Of a stretch of DNA of 37,644 nt, positions 9,243 to 17,370 are shown piece after piece. Source of the stretch: Methyloceanibacter superfactus. Lineage in GTDB: Bacteria > Pseudomonadota > Alphaproteobacteria > Rhizobiales > Methyloligellaceae. Positions within the stretch are counted from its first letter, which is position 1, and each line of letters begins with the position of its first letter. The stretch spans positions 1-37,644 of the forward strand of contig NZ_LPWF01000008.1 in NCBI RefSeq assembly GCF_001723305.1, in the 5' to 3' direction. The translations under genes and the position numbers were made by a program. The notes beneath the pieces are model-generated. The model was not told the DNA's origin. It searched no databases and saw only the letters and a list, made by a program, of their open reading frames with translations.

Positions 9243-9802
9243 ATGAGCACCGAACCGATCGCCGATACGATCGACAAGCTGCTGCATTTCTGGTTCGAGA
9301 CGCTGACGCCGAAGGATTGGTACCGGCCGCCGCCGCGCGTCGATGCCGACATCGAACGTCGGTTCCGCGACGCCTATGAGGCGCTGAAGGACGGCGTGCC
9401 GGACGACTGGCTTGCGACGCCGCGCGGGATGCTCGCCGCGATCCTCGTGCTCGATCAGCTCCCCCGCAACATGTTTCGCGGCACGCCGCAAGCTTCGCCA
9501 CGGACGGGGAAGCGCTGGCGCTCGCCAAGCGGGCCATCGCCGAAGGGATGGATGAGCGGTTGCCGCCGGCAAAGCGCGCTTTCGTCTATATGCCGTTCCA
9601 GCATTCGGAGGACGCGGCCGACCAGGCGCGCTCGGTCGCCCTGTTCACGGAGCTCGGCAATCCGCTCAATCTCGATTACGCGATCCGGCACCAGGACGTG
9701 GTGACGCGCTTCGGCCGCTTCCCGCACCGGAACAAGATCCTTGGCCGGGAGTCGACGCCCGAGGAAGAAGAATTCCTGAAGCAGCCGGGCTCGTCGTTCT
9801 GA
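9243..9802 (+). CDS. DUF924 family protein (one frame break)
   Basis: The N-terminal part (LLHFWFETLTPKDWY, RGMLAAILVLDQLPRNMFRGTPQA) and the C-terminal part (LPPAKRAFVYMPFQHSED, ALFTELGNPLNLDYAIRHQ, RFGRFPHRNKILGRESTPEE) lie in different frames. They join if one T is restored near 9494, giving FATDGEALALAKRAIAEGMDE across the joint and about 186 residues. This is the DUF924 family (all-helical, TPR-like fold, function unknown), present in many Proteobacteria. I chose ATG 9243, which has a GGGGGGCGG stretch just upstream, over a TTG at 9201. It converges with the secreted-protein gene that ends at 9810. Confidence 0.85.
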
Positions 9803-9809
9803 GCTGCGC

Positions 9810-10295
9810 TTACTGCACCGGATCCACGGCCTCTTTCTCGAGGCGATAGATGTAGGTGCAGGTGTCCTCGATGGGCTTGTTGCAGGGGATGCCCGAGGTG
9901 GTGACGTGCATGGTGCGGGTCTCGCCGCTCGACGAGAATTTGTAGCTCTTGACGAAGTCCTCGAAGACGAGGTCCCAGCCCGCCTCGCCGTCCCAATAAT
10001 AGAGTTGCAACATGCAGCCGGAATCGTTGCAGGCGGGGTTTGGCGCCCCGTCGCATTGCAGCTTGGAGAAATCGGCGATCCAGTCGGCGCGGCCGTCGCC
10101 GTTCAAGTCGTCGCTGCGAAGGATCGCGGTGGTCTCGGCCTTGCCGCCTGAGGTCCGGCAGACCTGCGCCGCCTCGGCGATGATCTCGGCGATGTCCTCG
10201 GGCGCCGCCTCGGCATGAACGCGCGCTGGCCCGGCGGCCAGCAGCAAGGCCGCGGCGAGCGCGAGACCGAGACGCCGGACGTGGATTGAGATCAA
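9810..10295 (-). CDS. secreted protein with one DxNxDGxxD calcium-type loop
   Basis: A 161-residue protein with a classical signal peptide (hydrophobic LGLALAAALLLAAG, cleavage probably after VHA near residue 28). The mature part carries DLNGDGRAD at residues 63-71, the loop pattern of EF-hand/dockerin and FG-GAP type calcium sites, and six cysteines (CRTS, QCDG, ACND, GCML, PCNK, TCTY) that could form disulfides. No family is recognised with confidence. The only plausible start is the TTG at 10295, which overlaps the stop of the D,D-carboxypeptidase gene as TTGA, so translation is probably coupled to it. An envelope or cell-wall role is a guess from that coupling. Confidence 0.7.
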   Translation of the reverse strand: MISIHVRRLGLALAAALLLAAGPARVHAEAAPEDIAEIIAEAAQVCRTSGGKAETTAILRSDDLNGDGRADWIADFSKLQCDGAPNPACNDSGCMLQLYYWDGEAGWDLVFEDFVKSYKFSSSGETRTMHVTTSGIPCNKPIEDTCTYIYRLEKEAVDPVQ

Positions 10296-11286
10296 TTTGC
10301 GGCGCTGAGGATGTTGCGGGGGAATACAGCCGTGGTGACGCTTCGCGTCTCCGGCGCTAGCTCCGACTTGCGCACGGCGCGCTTGCGGCGCTTCTGCGGC
10401 TTGGGACCGCAGATCACCTCACGTAGATGCACCGGACCGTCGGCGAGCTTCGCTTGCACGGCCAATCCGTCGAGGCTCGTGCCGAACAGCGATTTCCAGA
10501 AATAGCGCTGGAAACCATTCTCCAGCAGTTGCGCGGCGCGGGCGTTGCGGGTGCGCGTGGACGGCTCGCCGAGAACCACGGCGACGAGCTTGCGGCCGTC
10601 GCGGGTGGCGCTGACCACAATGTTGAAACCGGAATCGCAGATGAAGCCGGTCTTCATGCCGTCGGCGCCGGGAAAGCTGATGAGAAGGCCGTTGTGGGTG
10701 CGAAGATTCTTCTGGCCGACCTGCACATGGGTCTCGGCGAAGATATCGGCATGCTCGGGGAACTCGATGATGAGCGCGCGGGCGAGCCGGGCGAGGTCGC
10801 GGGCCGACGTCACTTGGCGCTCGTCGGGCAGGCCGTTGGGATTGGCGTATTGGGTGCTGGTCATACCGAGCGCTTCGCCGCCTCGTTCATGCGCTGAACG
10901 AAGGCTTCCTCGCTGCCGCCGACGGTCTCGGCCACCATGACGGCGACGTCGTTGGCCGACTTGACGATGAGCACCCGCAAGGCCGTCTCGAGATCGATCG
11001 AGCCGCCGACCGGCAGGCCGAGCTTGGTGGGGGCTTGGGTCGAGGCGTGCTTGGAACAGATGACCTTGGTGTCGCCGCTCACCTCGCCGTTGCGGATGGC
11101 ATGGAAGGCGACATAGGCGGTCATCAATTTGGTGAGCGAGGCGGGGAACCACGGCGCGTCGGGTTCCTCGGCATAGAACACGGTGCCGTTGTAAGGCTCG
11201 AAGACAAGGGCGGGACTGGCTGTGGCGATCGACGGGGCCAGCATGGCCGCTCCGGCGATAATGCAAAGAAAGGCGCGCCTCAGCAT
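10292..11286 (-). CDS. D-alanyl-D-alanine carboxypeptidase, S11 family (one frame break)
   Basis: Penicillin-binding protein of the DacA/DacF type that trims the terminal D-Ala of peptidoglycan pentapeptides in the periplasm. It has a signal peptide (residues about 1-24), the catalytic S50-x-x-K53 in PASLTKLM, S110-A-N112 in VKSANDVAVM, and K212-T-G in ADGMKTGF. The frame breaks near 10873: upstream ends MNEAAK and downstream resumes ALGMTSTQYANPNGLPDE, the usual S11 sequence. Restoring one base gives about 331 residues, and 995 nt is one short of a multiple of three. The C-terminus is basic (PKPQKRRKRAVRKS) and lacks an obvious amphipathic anchor. It overlaps the following secreted-protein gene. 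Confidence 0.88.
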
Positions 11287-11626
11287 GAAACTCTTCCCTC
11301 GTTCTTATCGACGCGTTGCGCCCGAAAACCCATTTCGCCGCCAGCCGCATCCAAGCAGCAGCAGCCAAGCCAAAGATGATGGCTTTCCCCAGCCCCCGGA
11401 ACGATCCCTCGCCCCATAATCACCCGAAATTCGACTGTTCCGTGACGGGTGTGGAAAACAATGCCCCGCCACCGCCAAATTTGGCCGGTCCGCCGAAATT
11501 CGCACCCCGTGCGACCAGTCGAATCGCAATCGGCGAGCCCGCGCCTTGAGCCCGCAGACTAACGCGCTCATTGGCTTTCGCAACCGCGAAGTTCCGCGTT
11601 GCCGCCCGATTCCGGGCGATTCCGCG
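11287..11626. other. 340-base intergenic region, no gene seen
   Basis: This region lies between the D,D-carboxypeptidase start and the HAD gene stop. Open frames here have no family resemblance and no good ribosome-binding sites. It presumably holds the promoter of the carboxypeptidase gene and the terminator of the HAD gene, but I cannot point to a convincing hairpin with a T-run or to clear -35/-10 boxes. Confidence 0.5.
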
Positions 11627-12388
11627 CTATTGCCGGTCGAGGATCCAGTCGGCGGCGGCCGCGAGATCGGCCACCGTCGCCGTCGGATGAGGCTCGAAGC
11701 GTGTCTCGTCGCCGTCGCGATATTTGCCGGTACGGACGAGGAGCGCGTTTGCGAGCCCCGCTTGCAGCGCGCCGGCCACGTCGGCTTCGGCGTCGTCGCC
11801 GACCATTACGGCGGTCTCCGGCGGACAGTCCATTGGAGCGAGCGCGCCGGCGAAGAAATCCGGCGACGGCTTGCCGAGGACACGCGCGGTCTGGCCGCTG
11901 GCATATTCCAGCGCGGTGACGAAAGCGCCGGCATCGAGCTGAGCTTGCCGTCGTCGTCCTTGAAGGTGCGGTTCTTGGCGAGCGCGATCAGCTCTCGCCG
12001 TCGAGCGCGCGAAGGCGGTGTTGAGGTGGCCATAGTCGAAGGCCTCGCCCGCATCGCCCACCACGACGGCCCGCGTCTCGCGCACCGGGACGCTAGCGAA
12101 CTCGCTTTCGAGATTGGGGTGCACCACCAGCACAGGGCTAGCGTCGTGAGCGGCCAGCCAGTCGCGCGCCGCACGTGCCGGCGTGAACAGCTCGTCGTCC
12201 TCGATGTCGAGGCCGAGCCCGGTGAGGCGTCGCAGCAGAGCGTGCTTCGTCTTGCGGGTGGTGTTGGTGATGAAGCGCAAGGGCAGACCGCCCGCGCGCA
12301 GCCGCGCCACGGCGTCGACGGCGCCGGGGAGCGCGTGGTCGCCTTCATAGATGACGCCGGCCAGATCGAGGAGCACGCCGCGGATCAT
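11627..12388 (-). CDS. HAD-superfamily phosphatase, LHPP/NagD-like (with an out-of-frame stretch)
   Basis: A 253-residue HAD hydrolase. Motif I is LLDLAGVIYEGD (nucleophile Asp8), motif II FITNTTRKT, the Lys motif GKPSPDFF and motif IV VMVGDDAEADVAGA. The DLAGVIY version of motif I and the C2-type cap resemble the LHPP/TIGR01458 branch (phospholysine phosphohistidine inorganic pyrophosphate phosphatase-like); the substrate is unknown. From about 11942 to 12004 the frame gives basic nonsense (ARADRARQEPHLQGRRR), while a neighbouring frame gives ELIALAKNRTFKDDDGKL, which is the conserved sequence. Cancelling indels at both ends of this stretch are the simplest reading. The start is ATG 12388. 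Confidence 0.82.
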   Translation of the reverse strand: MIRGVLLDLAGVIYEGDHALPGAVDAVARLRAGGLPLRFITNTTRKTKHALLRRLTGLGLDIEDDELFTPARAARDWLAAHDASPVLVVHPNLESEFASVPVRETRAVVVGDAGEAFDYGHLNTAFARSTARADRARQEPHLQGRRRQAQLDAGAFVTALEYASGQTARVLGKPSPDFFAGALAPMDCPPETAVMVGDDAEADVAGALQAGLANALLVRTGKYRDGDETRFEPHPTATVADLAAAADWILDRQ

Positions 12389-12449
12389 GGACTAGCCTTG
12401 CGCGCGGAGGCGTCGGATCAAGCGTCGCCTCTGTCGCGGGCCGACGGCC

Positions 12450-12899
12450 TCAGCACTTCTCCGGCAAATCGGTGAGCTGGGTGGTGAGCGTCGCACAGCC
12501 GCTCGTCATCTCCTCGATCATCCAGCCTTTGTCGTCGTGCAGGAGGTCGAACACGACGGTGGCGGGCTGGCCGAAATTCTTGAAGCGCGCGGTCACGGTT
12601 GCCGTGTTTCCCTCAGCCGCGTTGGTCTCGAAGGTGAGATCGGTCAGCTTGAAGTCGTTGCCCTGCACGAACATGTCGTAGTCGACGCAGGCATCGCCGG
12701 TCTGCTCCTCAAGGGCTTGGCACTCGGCCCACAGCCGGTCGAGGCGCGGCGTGTAGCGTGGATCGCCGCCATGATTTTCGCGGTCGGCGTAAAGGCTTTC
12801 GACATAGGCGGCGGCGGTCACGTCCTCGGCGGCGAGCGGGCCGGGAAGATTGATCAAAGCAAGCGAAACGGCAGCGACGAGCAGCACCCGACCTGACAT
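12450..12899 (-). CDS. small secreted protein, possibly DUF3828-like
   Basis: A 149-residue protein with a signal peptide (MSGRVLLVAAVSLALI, cleavage near LAAED at residue 25). The mature part has the pattern AAYVESLYA ... LDRLWAECQALEEQTGDACVDYDMFVQGND ... VTARFKNFGQPATVVFDLLHDDKGWMIEEM, ending in a cysteine. The alternation of a helical start with a later strand-rich part ending in WMIEEM resembles DUF3828-type periplasmic proteins, but this is a weak assignment. The start ATG 12899 is preceded by GGAGATATGAA on the coding strand. Just upstream (12929-12967) lies a remnant of a glycerate kinase 3' end, so this gene probably once followed glycerate kinase directly. Confidence 0.65.
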   Translation of the reverse strand: MSGRVLLVAAVSLALINLPGPLAAEDVTAAAYVESLYADRENHGGDPRYTPRLDRLWAECQALEEQTGDACVDYDMFVQGNDFKLTDLTFETNAAEGNTATVTARFKNFGQPATVVFDLLHDDKGWMIEEMTSGCATLTTQLTDLPEKC

Positions 12900-12928
12900 T
12901 TCATATCTCCATGGCTAGTGCGTGGCGC

Positions 12929-12967
12929 CTAGCCCTTCTCTATGAGGATGGCGCGGAGGTCGTGACC
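12929..12967 (-). pseudogene. remnant of a glycerate kinase 3' end
   Basis: On the minus strand this stretch reads [12 protein letters not shown] followed by TAG. The intact glycerate kinase gene ends [12 protein letters not shown] and TAG at 15962. The two tails share the DLRAILIE coding block and a 19-base identical core but differ on both sides. No further kinase sequence precedes it. It is best read as the leftover end of a gene split or duplicated by an insertion of the segment up to about 15980. Confidence 0.6.
12945..12963. repeat. left copy of 19-bp direct repeat (att-like)
   Basis: AGGATGGCGCGGAGGTCGT occurs here and again at 15981-15999 in the same orientation. The right copy lies inside the 3' end of the glycerate kinase gene. 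The spacing and location fit attachment-site duplication at a gene 3' end. Confidence 0.65.
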
Positions 12968-13060
12968 TGTCTATTGGTCGCCTCCCTAAGGCCTAGAGTA
13001 TAGGGCATCTAAATTGGCCGGTAAGTTAGCCATGCCGGGACGCGTAGGAGCAAGTCCGCG

Positions 13061-13732
13061 ATGAGTACGAAAACGTCCGGAGATTGGATCGCTCAGTTTC
13101 CCGGCCTCATGCAGCTTGATGAACAGGTTAAAGCTCCGCTGGCCGAAAGCAGCAGAATTGTCTCCCTGCCCGTTGGCACGCGAATCTTCGGCCCCGGGCA
13201 GGCGCCTAGCAACTACATGCTCCTCCTCGAGGGTAGCGTTCGCGTACAGCAGTCCTCCGACACGGGGCGCGAGATCGTGCTCTATCGCGTCTCTGCGGGC
13301 GAGACCTGCGCTCTGACGACTGCCTGTCTGATGGGCTACGAGGAATATCAGGCCGAGGCCATTGCCGAGACGAACGTTTCGGCCGTGGCCGTACCGAGGG
13401 AGACGTTTGACTCTCTCATTGCGAAGTCGCCGGACTTTCGGCGCTTCGTGTTTGCCGCCTTCAGCGAGCGCATCACAAATCTCCTTAAGGTCATCGAGGA
13501 GGTCGCATTCGCCCGCATTGATATCCGTCTTGCGCAGAATCTCCTGAGGTTGGCCGGCGACAATCGCAAAGCTGCCGTGACCCATCAGCAACTTGCCTCT
13601 GAATTGGGCACCGCCCGCGAGGTGATCAGCCGCCAGCTCCAAGAGTTTCAGCGGCGAGGCTGGACAGCTTCCTCGCGAGGGGCAATCGAGATCATGGAGC
13701 GCGAAGCGCTAGAGCAATTGGCGAAAGCCTGA
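13061..13732 (+). CDS. Crp/Fnr family transcriptional regulator
   Basis: A 223-residue regulator with an N-terminal cyclic-nucleotide-type beta-barrel (residues about 20-110, with PVGTRIFGPGQAPSNYMLLLEGSVRV), a dimerisation helix and a winged helix-turn-helix at about 172-200 (VTHQQLASELGTAREVISRQ). It lacks the N-terminal cysteine cluster of FNR, so an oxygen-sensing Fe-S cluster is unlikely. It does have two cysteines, C83 and C89, in GETCALTTACL; the same motif occurs in a branch of Crp-like proteins that I recall near sulfur-handling genes (from memory, not checked). The start ATG 13061 follows a TAGGAG site. It is followed by the SoxB-like gene after 218 bases that contain two GTGA/TCAC dyads, which this protein may bind. 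Confidence 0.85.
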   Translation: MSTKTSGDWIAQFPGLMQLDEQVKAPLAESSRIVSLPVGTRIFGPGQAPSNYMLLLEGSVRVQQSSDTGREIVLYRVSAGETCALTTACLMGYEEYQAEAIAETNVSAVAVPRETFDSLIAKSPDFRRFVFAAFSERITNLLKVIEEVAFARIDIRLAQNLLRLAGDNRKAAVTHQQLASELGTAREVISRQLQEFQRRGWTASSRGAIEIMEREALEQLAKA

Positions 13733-13816
13733 AGTCGCAATCTGCTCCGGTAGAAAGACGGCAAGCACCGATAACGCGCGGGTCACGATCTTGTGTCCGG
13801 CGCGTACCCGCTCTCG

Positions 13817-13829
13817 GTGACTAAGTCAC
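13817..13829. promoter_or_regulatory. GTGAC-dyad, candidate Crp-family operator
   Basis: GTGACTAAGTCAC is a perfect inverted repeat (six-base arms, one central base). It lies 121 bases upstream of the SoxB-like start codon and downstream of the Crp-family gene. GTGA...TCAC half-sites are the hallmark of Crp-type operators, though the spacing here is five bases rather than the canonical six. Confidence 0.4.
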
Positions 13830-13887
13830 ATACCCCGAGCACCCCCGCGTTGTAGCCCTCAAGTCAGCATGATCGACGGGGCTTCCA

Positions 13888-13896
13888 GTGACTCAC
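13888..13896. promoter_or_regulatory. second GTGA/TCAC dyad upstream of the SoxB-like gene
   Basis: GTGACTCAC carries the same half-sites with one central base, 71 bases after the first dyad and 54 bases before ATG 13951. The short spacing makes it a weaker site by itself; the pairing with the first dyad is what is notable. Confidence 0.25.
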
Positions 13897-13950
13897 GCAT
13901 GCCTAACGCAACTGTTTAGCGCTCAACTGTTGGAGCGAGGAGTGACCGAT

Positions 13951-16002
13951 ATGATTTTGAATTTGATGTCTACGGCATTGTGGCAATCGGCCCGCGCCGT
14001 CTTTCGAATGCTTGCGCGGAAGGTAATCGTTCTGCCACTCATCGTCGTGCTGGCGAGTGCTCCATCCATGGCCACAGCGGGCGAGGGGACCGTCACACTC
14101 ATCCACATCGGCGATATTCACGGCCATCTCGTTCCGCGTCCCAACGTTCGCAGCGATAACGTGGGCAAGATGGAGGGAGGCCTTGCGCGCATGTACACGG
14201 CCATTGAGCAGATCCGTGAGCGTGCGCGCGACGGCAAGCTCGACACGTCGCTTCTCGTCAACACAGGCGACACGTTGCAGGGCTCGGGCGAGGCCCTGTT
14301 CACCCGCGGCCAGGCGATGGTGGACGTGCTCAACCTGTTCGGCATCCAGGCCTACACGCCCGGCAATTGGGACTTTCTCTACGGGCCGCCGCGCTTCGAA
14401 GAGATGTTTATCGGGACCGGGGATCAGGCGCCCATAGCCCCTTGGAACGCGGTTGCTGCCAACCTCTACTATTCCGACAAACGCGATCCCGGCGCGAGCT
14501 GTGGAATTACCGACGCGAACGGCAACGCGCTCAAACGTGTGCTCCCTGCCTATTCGATCAGGCAGGTGGGCAATCTAAAGATCGGCATTCTTGGCTTCAC
14601 CACGGCGCGGGCGATCGCGGCGATCGGTCCGAAGGTCACGGAGGGCTATCAATTCACTGACGGCAAGGTCGAGTTGCCCTGCTACATCGACCAGCTCCGG
14701 AACCGCGAGAAAGTCGATTTGGTGGTGATGATCTCGGAACTGGAGTTGGCGCGGGATATCCAGCTGGTCGAGACCAATCCCGGCGTGAACGTCGTGCTGA
14801 ACTCCGACATGCATGAGAGAGCAACGCAGCCCATCGTCATCAAGCACGATGGCGCGGCAGATACCATCCTCGTCGAGGAAGGTCAGGACGGCACCATGGT
14901 GGGCGAGATTAAGCTCACGGTGAAGGCTGGTCACGCGCCTGAATGGGAATGGTCGCCGCATGTGATCACGAGCGATTATGAGGAAGATCCAGCCGTCCAG
15001 GCTAAAGTGACCGAGGTGCGTAGGCCCTTCGTCAAAGGGACGTTCATCCCTGGGCAGCAGGTCACCATTGGAGGCAACACCACCACGCTAGCGCGGCCCG
15101 TGGACGAGGTTGTCGCCCACACCGAGCTCGATCTGCACCGCTCCAATTTCATGGACGAAGACATGCCCGCCGTGGCCGAGGGGTCGGCGCACGATCTCAT
15201 CGTCGACGGCATGCGCTGGGCGGCTCAAGCCGACGCTGCCACGATCCGCGGGTTTCGTTATGGCACCCACGTTCCCGCCGGCAGCCCGATCACGATGGAG
15301 GACATCTATCACTTCGTCCCTATCGCTGCGAAGCTTGGGCGCGTGACGGCCTGCGGCGCCGATCTGAAAATGCAGATCGAGAATTCGACGCGTAAAGTGT
15401 TCGATCCTGACCCCGGTCGTTGGGGAGGAGGTTGGCTGTTCGGCTATAGCGGGCTCACCTTCGACCTAGATGCTTGCGGCGGGTTCGACATCCCGGGCTT
15501 CCCCGCCGAACGGGGAAGCAACATCAAAATGAACGGCGCAAGCATAAACACGGCCGACGCCTATGACGTGGCAACAAACGCGTGCAAGAGCGGCGCTGAA
15601 GGCTACAAGGTCGCAGGCTACTGGTACGCCGACGATCCCACGACCATCAACAACTGCCCTCAATGTCGGGGCCGGTCGATTGAGGTCATGGGCAGCGAGC
15701 TTGGGCCAGTGTCTCTGGCTGCCGATCGCCCGCTCCCTGACACCAGCAAGCTGCTCGACGTCACCGAAGCCATTGTTAAATATCTGAGAGGGGAGTTGGG
15801 CGGCACGGTTACCGAGGCCAACCTTCCCCTGCACCGCATCAACGTCAAGCGGCTGCCCACCCGCAACCCTTACCCCTTCAAGGTCATCCAGCCTTTGAAC
15901 GGATCTAGGGCTGCAACCTGCCCCAACAATGCCCGGTCCGCCCAAGCGCCAGACGGTGGGTCTAGACTTTCTGCTCAATCAGGATGGCGCGGAGGTCGTT
16001 GA
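13951..16002 (+). CDS. SoxB-like / 5'-nucleotidase family secreted metallophosphoesterase
   Basis: A protein of about 683 residues. It has an N-terminal signal (hydrophobic [14 protein letters not shown], cleavage near ATAGEG), a metallophosphoesterase domain (GDIHGH with D55 and H57; [10 protein letters not shown] with D107; PGNWDF with N139), and a C-terminal domain resembling SoxB ([37 protein letters not shown]). SoxB hydrolyses the cysteine-S-thiosulfonate/sulfate bound to SoxY; its relatives are 5'-nucleotidases. Ligands of the second metal site are changed: the usual SH(N/M)G His is E263 and the GGH(S/T)H motif is NSDMH (D286, H288). The catalytic GNHEF His is W140. The start ATG 13951 follows GAGGAG. 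The last residues (GWRGGR) are encoded by the att-like repeat and overlap the antisense end of glycerate kinase, so the native C-terminus may be altered. Confidence 0.75.
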   Translation: MILNLMSTALWQSARAVFRMLARKVIVLPLIVVLASAPSMATAGEGTVTLIHIGDIHGHLVPRPNVRSDNVGKMEGGLARMYTAIEQIRERARDGKLDTSLLVNTGDTLQGSGEALFTRGQAMVDVLNLFGIQAYTPGNWDFLYGPPRFEEMFIGTGDQAPIAPWNAVAANLYYSDKRDPGASCGITDANGNALKRVLPAYSIRQVGNLKIGILGFTTARAIAAIGPKVTEGYQFTDGKVELPCYIDQLRNREKVDLVVMISELELARDIQLVETNPGVNVVLNSDMHERATQPIVIKHDGAADTILVEEGQDGTMVGEIKLTVKAGHAPEWEWSPHVITSDYEEDPAVQAKVTEVRRPFVKGTFIPGQQVTIGGNTTTLARPVDEVVAHTELDLHRSNFMDEDMPAVAEGSAHDLIVDGMRWAAQADAATIRGFRYGTHVPAGSPITMEDIYHFVPIAAKLGRVTACGADLKMQIENSTRKVFDPDPGRWGGGWLFGYSGLTFDLDACGGFDIPGFPAERGSNIKMNGASINTADAYDVATNACKSGAEGYKVAGYWYADDPTTINNCPQCRGRSIEVMGSELGPVSLAADRPLPDTSKLLDVTEAIVKYLRGELGGTVTEANLPLHRINVKRLPTRNPYPFKVIQPLNGSRAATCPNNARSAQAPDGGSRLSAQSGWRGGR

Positions 16003-17223
16003 CGTTGGTGAGCGTCGGGCCGGTCTCCAACAGATCGCCGATCCCCTTGAAGAAGGTATAGGGGTCGTTGTCGGCAAGCATGGCCTTGGCGTTGAGGCCG
16101 GCTTTCTCGGCGCGGGCGAGCGTATCCGGATAGATCAGCGCGCCGGCATTGTCCTCGGAGCCGTCGACGCCGTCGGTGTCGCCGGCGAGCGCATAGATCT
16201 CCGGCATGCGTCGAGTGCGATTGCCAAGGCCAGCAGGAACTCGGTGTTGCGGCCGCCCTTGCCTTTGCCCTTCAACGTGATCGTGGTCTCGCCGCCGGAG
16301 ATCAGCACGCAAGGCGGCATTTCGGGCTGGCCACGCATGGCGCATTGGCGAGCGATGCCTGCGTGCACCAGCGCCACGTCGCGGGATTCGCCTTCGATCG
16401 AGTCACCGAGAATGACCGGGGTGACGCCGGCCTTGCGCGCCACCTCCGCCGCGGCTTCCAGCGAGGCTTGCGGCGTGGCAATCATGATGTTCTCGACGCG
16501 CGCGAAGCACGGATCGCCGGGCTTCGGCGTCTCGTCGTTCTTCTCCAGGACGCGCCGCATGTTCTCCGGCACTTGAAGCCCGTATTTCTCGATGATGGCG
16601 AGCGCGTCCGCGTTGGTGGACGGGTCGGGCACCGTCGGCCCCGAGGCGATGATGGAGGGATCGTCGCCCGGCACGTCGGAGATCATCAAGGCGACGACGC
16701 GTGCGGGGTAGGCGGCCTTTGCCAGCCGACCGCCCTTGATGGCGGAGAGATGCTTCCGCACCGTGTTCATCTCGGAAATGGTGGCGCCGGATGCGAGCAG
16801 CGCCTTGTTCATCGCCTGCTTGTCCTCGAGCGTCACGCCTTCGGCCGGCAGCGCGAGAAGCGACGAGCCGCCGCCGGAGATGAGGCAGAGCACGAGGTCG
16901 TCCTCGGTCAGTCCTTGCACGAGATCGAAGATGCGCTGCGCGGCTTCACGGCCGGCGGCATCGGGCACGGGATGGGCGGCCTCGACCACTTCGAGCCGCT
17001 CCGTCGGCACGCGGTAGCCGTAGCGGGTGACGACGAGGCCGTCGAGCGGACCGTCCCAGGCTTCCTCGAGCGCCTTGGCCATGGCTCCGGAGGCCTTGCC
17101 GGCGCCGATAATGACCGTGCGGCCCTTTGGCCGGGGAGGCAGGTGAGCGGGCACGCAGAGCGACGGCAGGGCCGCGTCGACACCGGCCTGAAACATGGCT
17201 TTGAGAAGCGTTTCGGGCGTCAT
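15962..17223 (-). CDS. gck: glycerate 2-kinase, MOFRL family (one frame break)
   Basis: Phosphorylates D-glycerate to 2-phosphoglycerate, the step that returns carbon from the serine cycle to PEP. The N-terminal DUF4147/glycerate kinase domain has [21 protein letters not shown] sequence at 35-52, [15 protein letters not shown] near 115-130 and [11 protein letters not shown]. The C-terminal MOFRL domain has [23 protein letters not shown] and [19 protein letters not shown]. The frame breaks near 16207, between IALDA and [13 protein letters not shown]; one restored base gives about 420 residues, and 1262 nt is one short of a multiple of three. The start is ATG 17223. It is divergent from ftfL across 147 bases, so both probably share a regulated promoter region. 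Its 3' end is duplicated at 12929. Confidence 0.92.
15981..15999. repeat. right copy of 19-bp direct repeat (att-like)
   Basis: AGGATGGCGCGGAGGTCGT is identical to 12945-12963. It encodes part of the DLRAIL tail of glycerate kinase on the minus strand and the last codons of the SoxB-like protein on the + strand. Confidence 0.65.
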
Positions 17224-17370
17224 TGTTCTAGGTCAACCTCCCCCCTTAAAACTCGGGCGATGAACCTGCACAGACGATTGCCAGAAGGCAAGCGAATGAA
17301 TACGGTGCGCGTTCGTTTCGCCGGAATTTCGTGCGTGCCGGAGTGCAAATAAGCTGGGGAAGAACGACCA
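17224..17370. promoter_or_regulatory. divergent gck / ftfL control region
   Basis: These 147 bases separate the two divergent serine-cycle genes. They contain an inverted repeat TTGCC-AGAA-GGCAA at 17278-17291 that could be an operator. Serine-cycle genes of Methylorubrum extorquens are controlled by the LysR-type regulator QscR; whether a homologue acts here cannot be told, and no regulator gene of that type is in the window. A GGGGAAG ribosome site precedes ftfL. Confidence 0.4.

Larger units (their letters stand above)
12945..15999. mobile_element. putative 3-kb insertion bounded by glycerate kinase 3'-end repeats
   Basis: The segment lies between two direct copies of a 19-bp sequence from the end of glycerate kinase. 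It carries only a Crp-family regulator and a SoxB-like enzyme, both on the + strand, against the minus-strand genes on either side. The regulator gene visibly uses more A/T at third positions than its neighbours. No integrase, transposase or tRNA is present, so the mechanism is unknown; it could be a non-autonomous or decayed element, or a recombination product. Confidence 0.45.

Noticed and set aside
17224..17370. Riboswitch upstream of ftfL
   Set aside because: Only a short inverted repeat is seen; no resemblance to THF, glycine or other known riboswitch cores.
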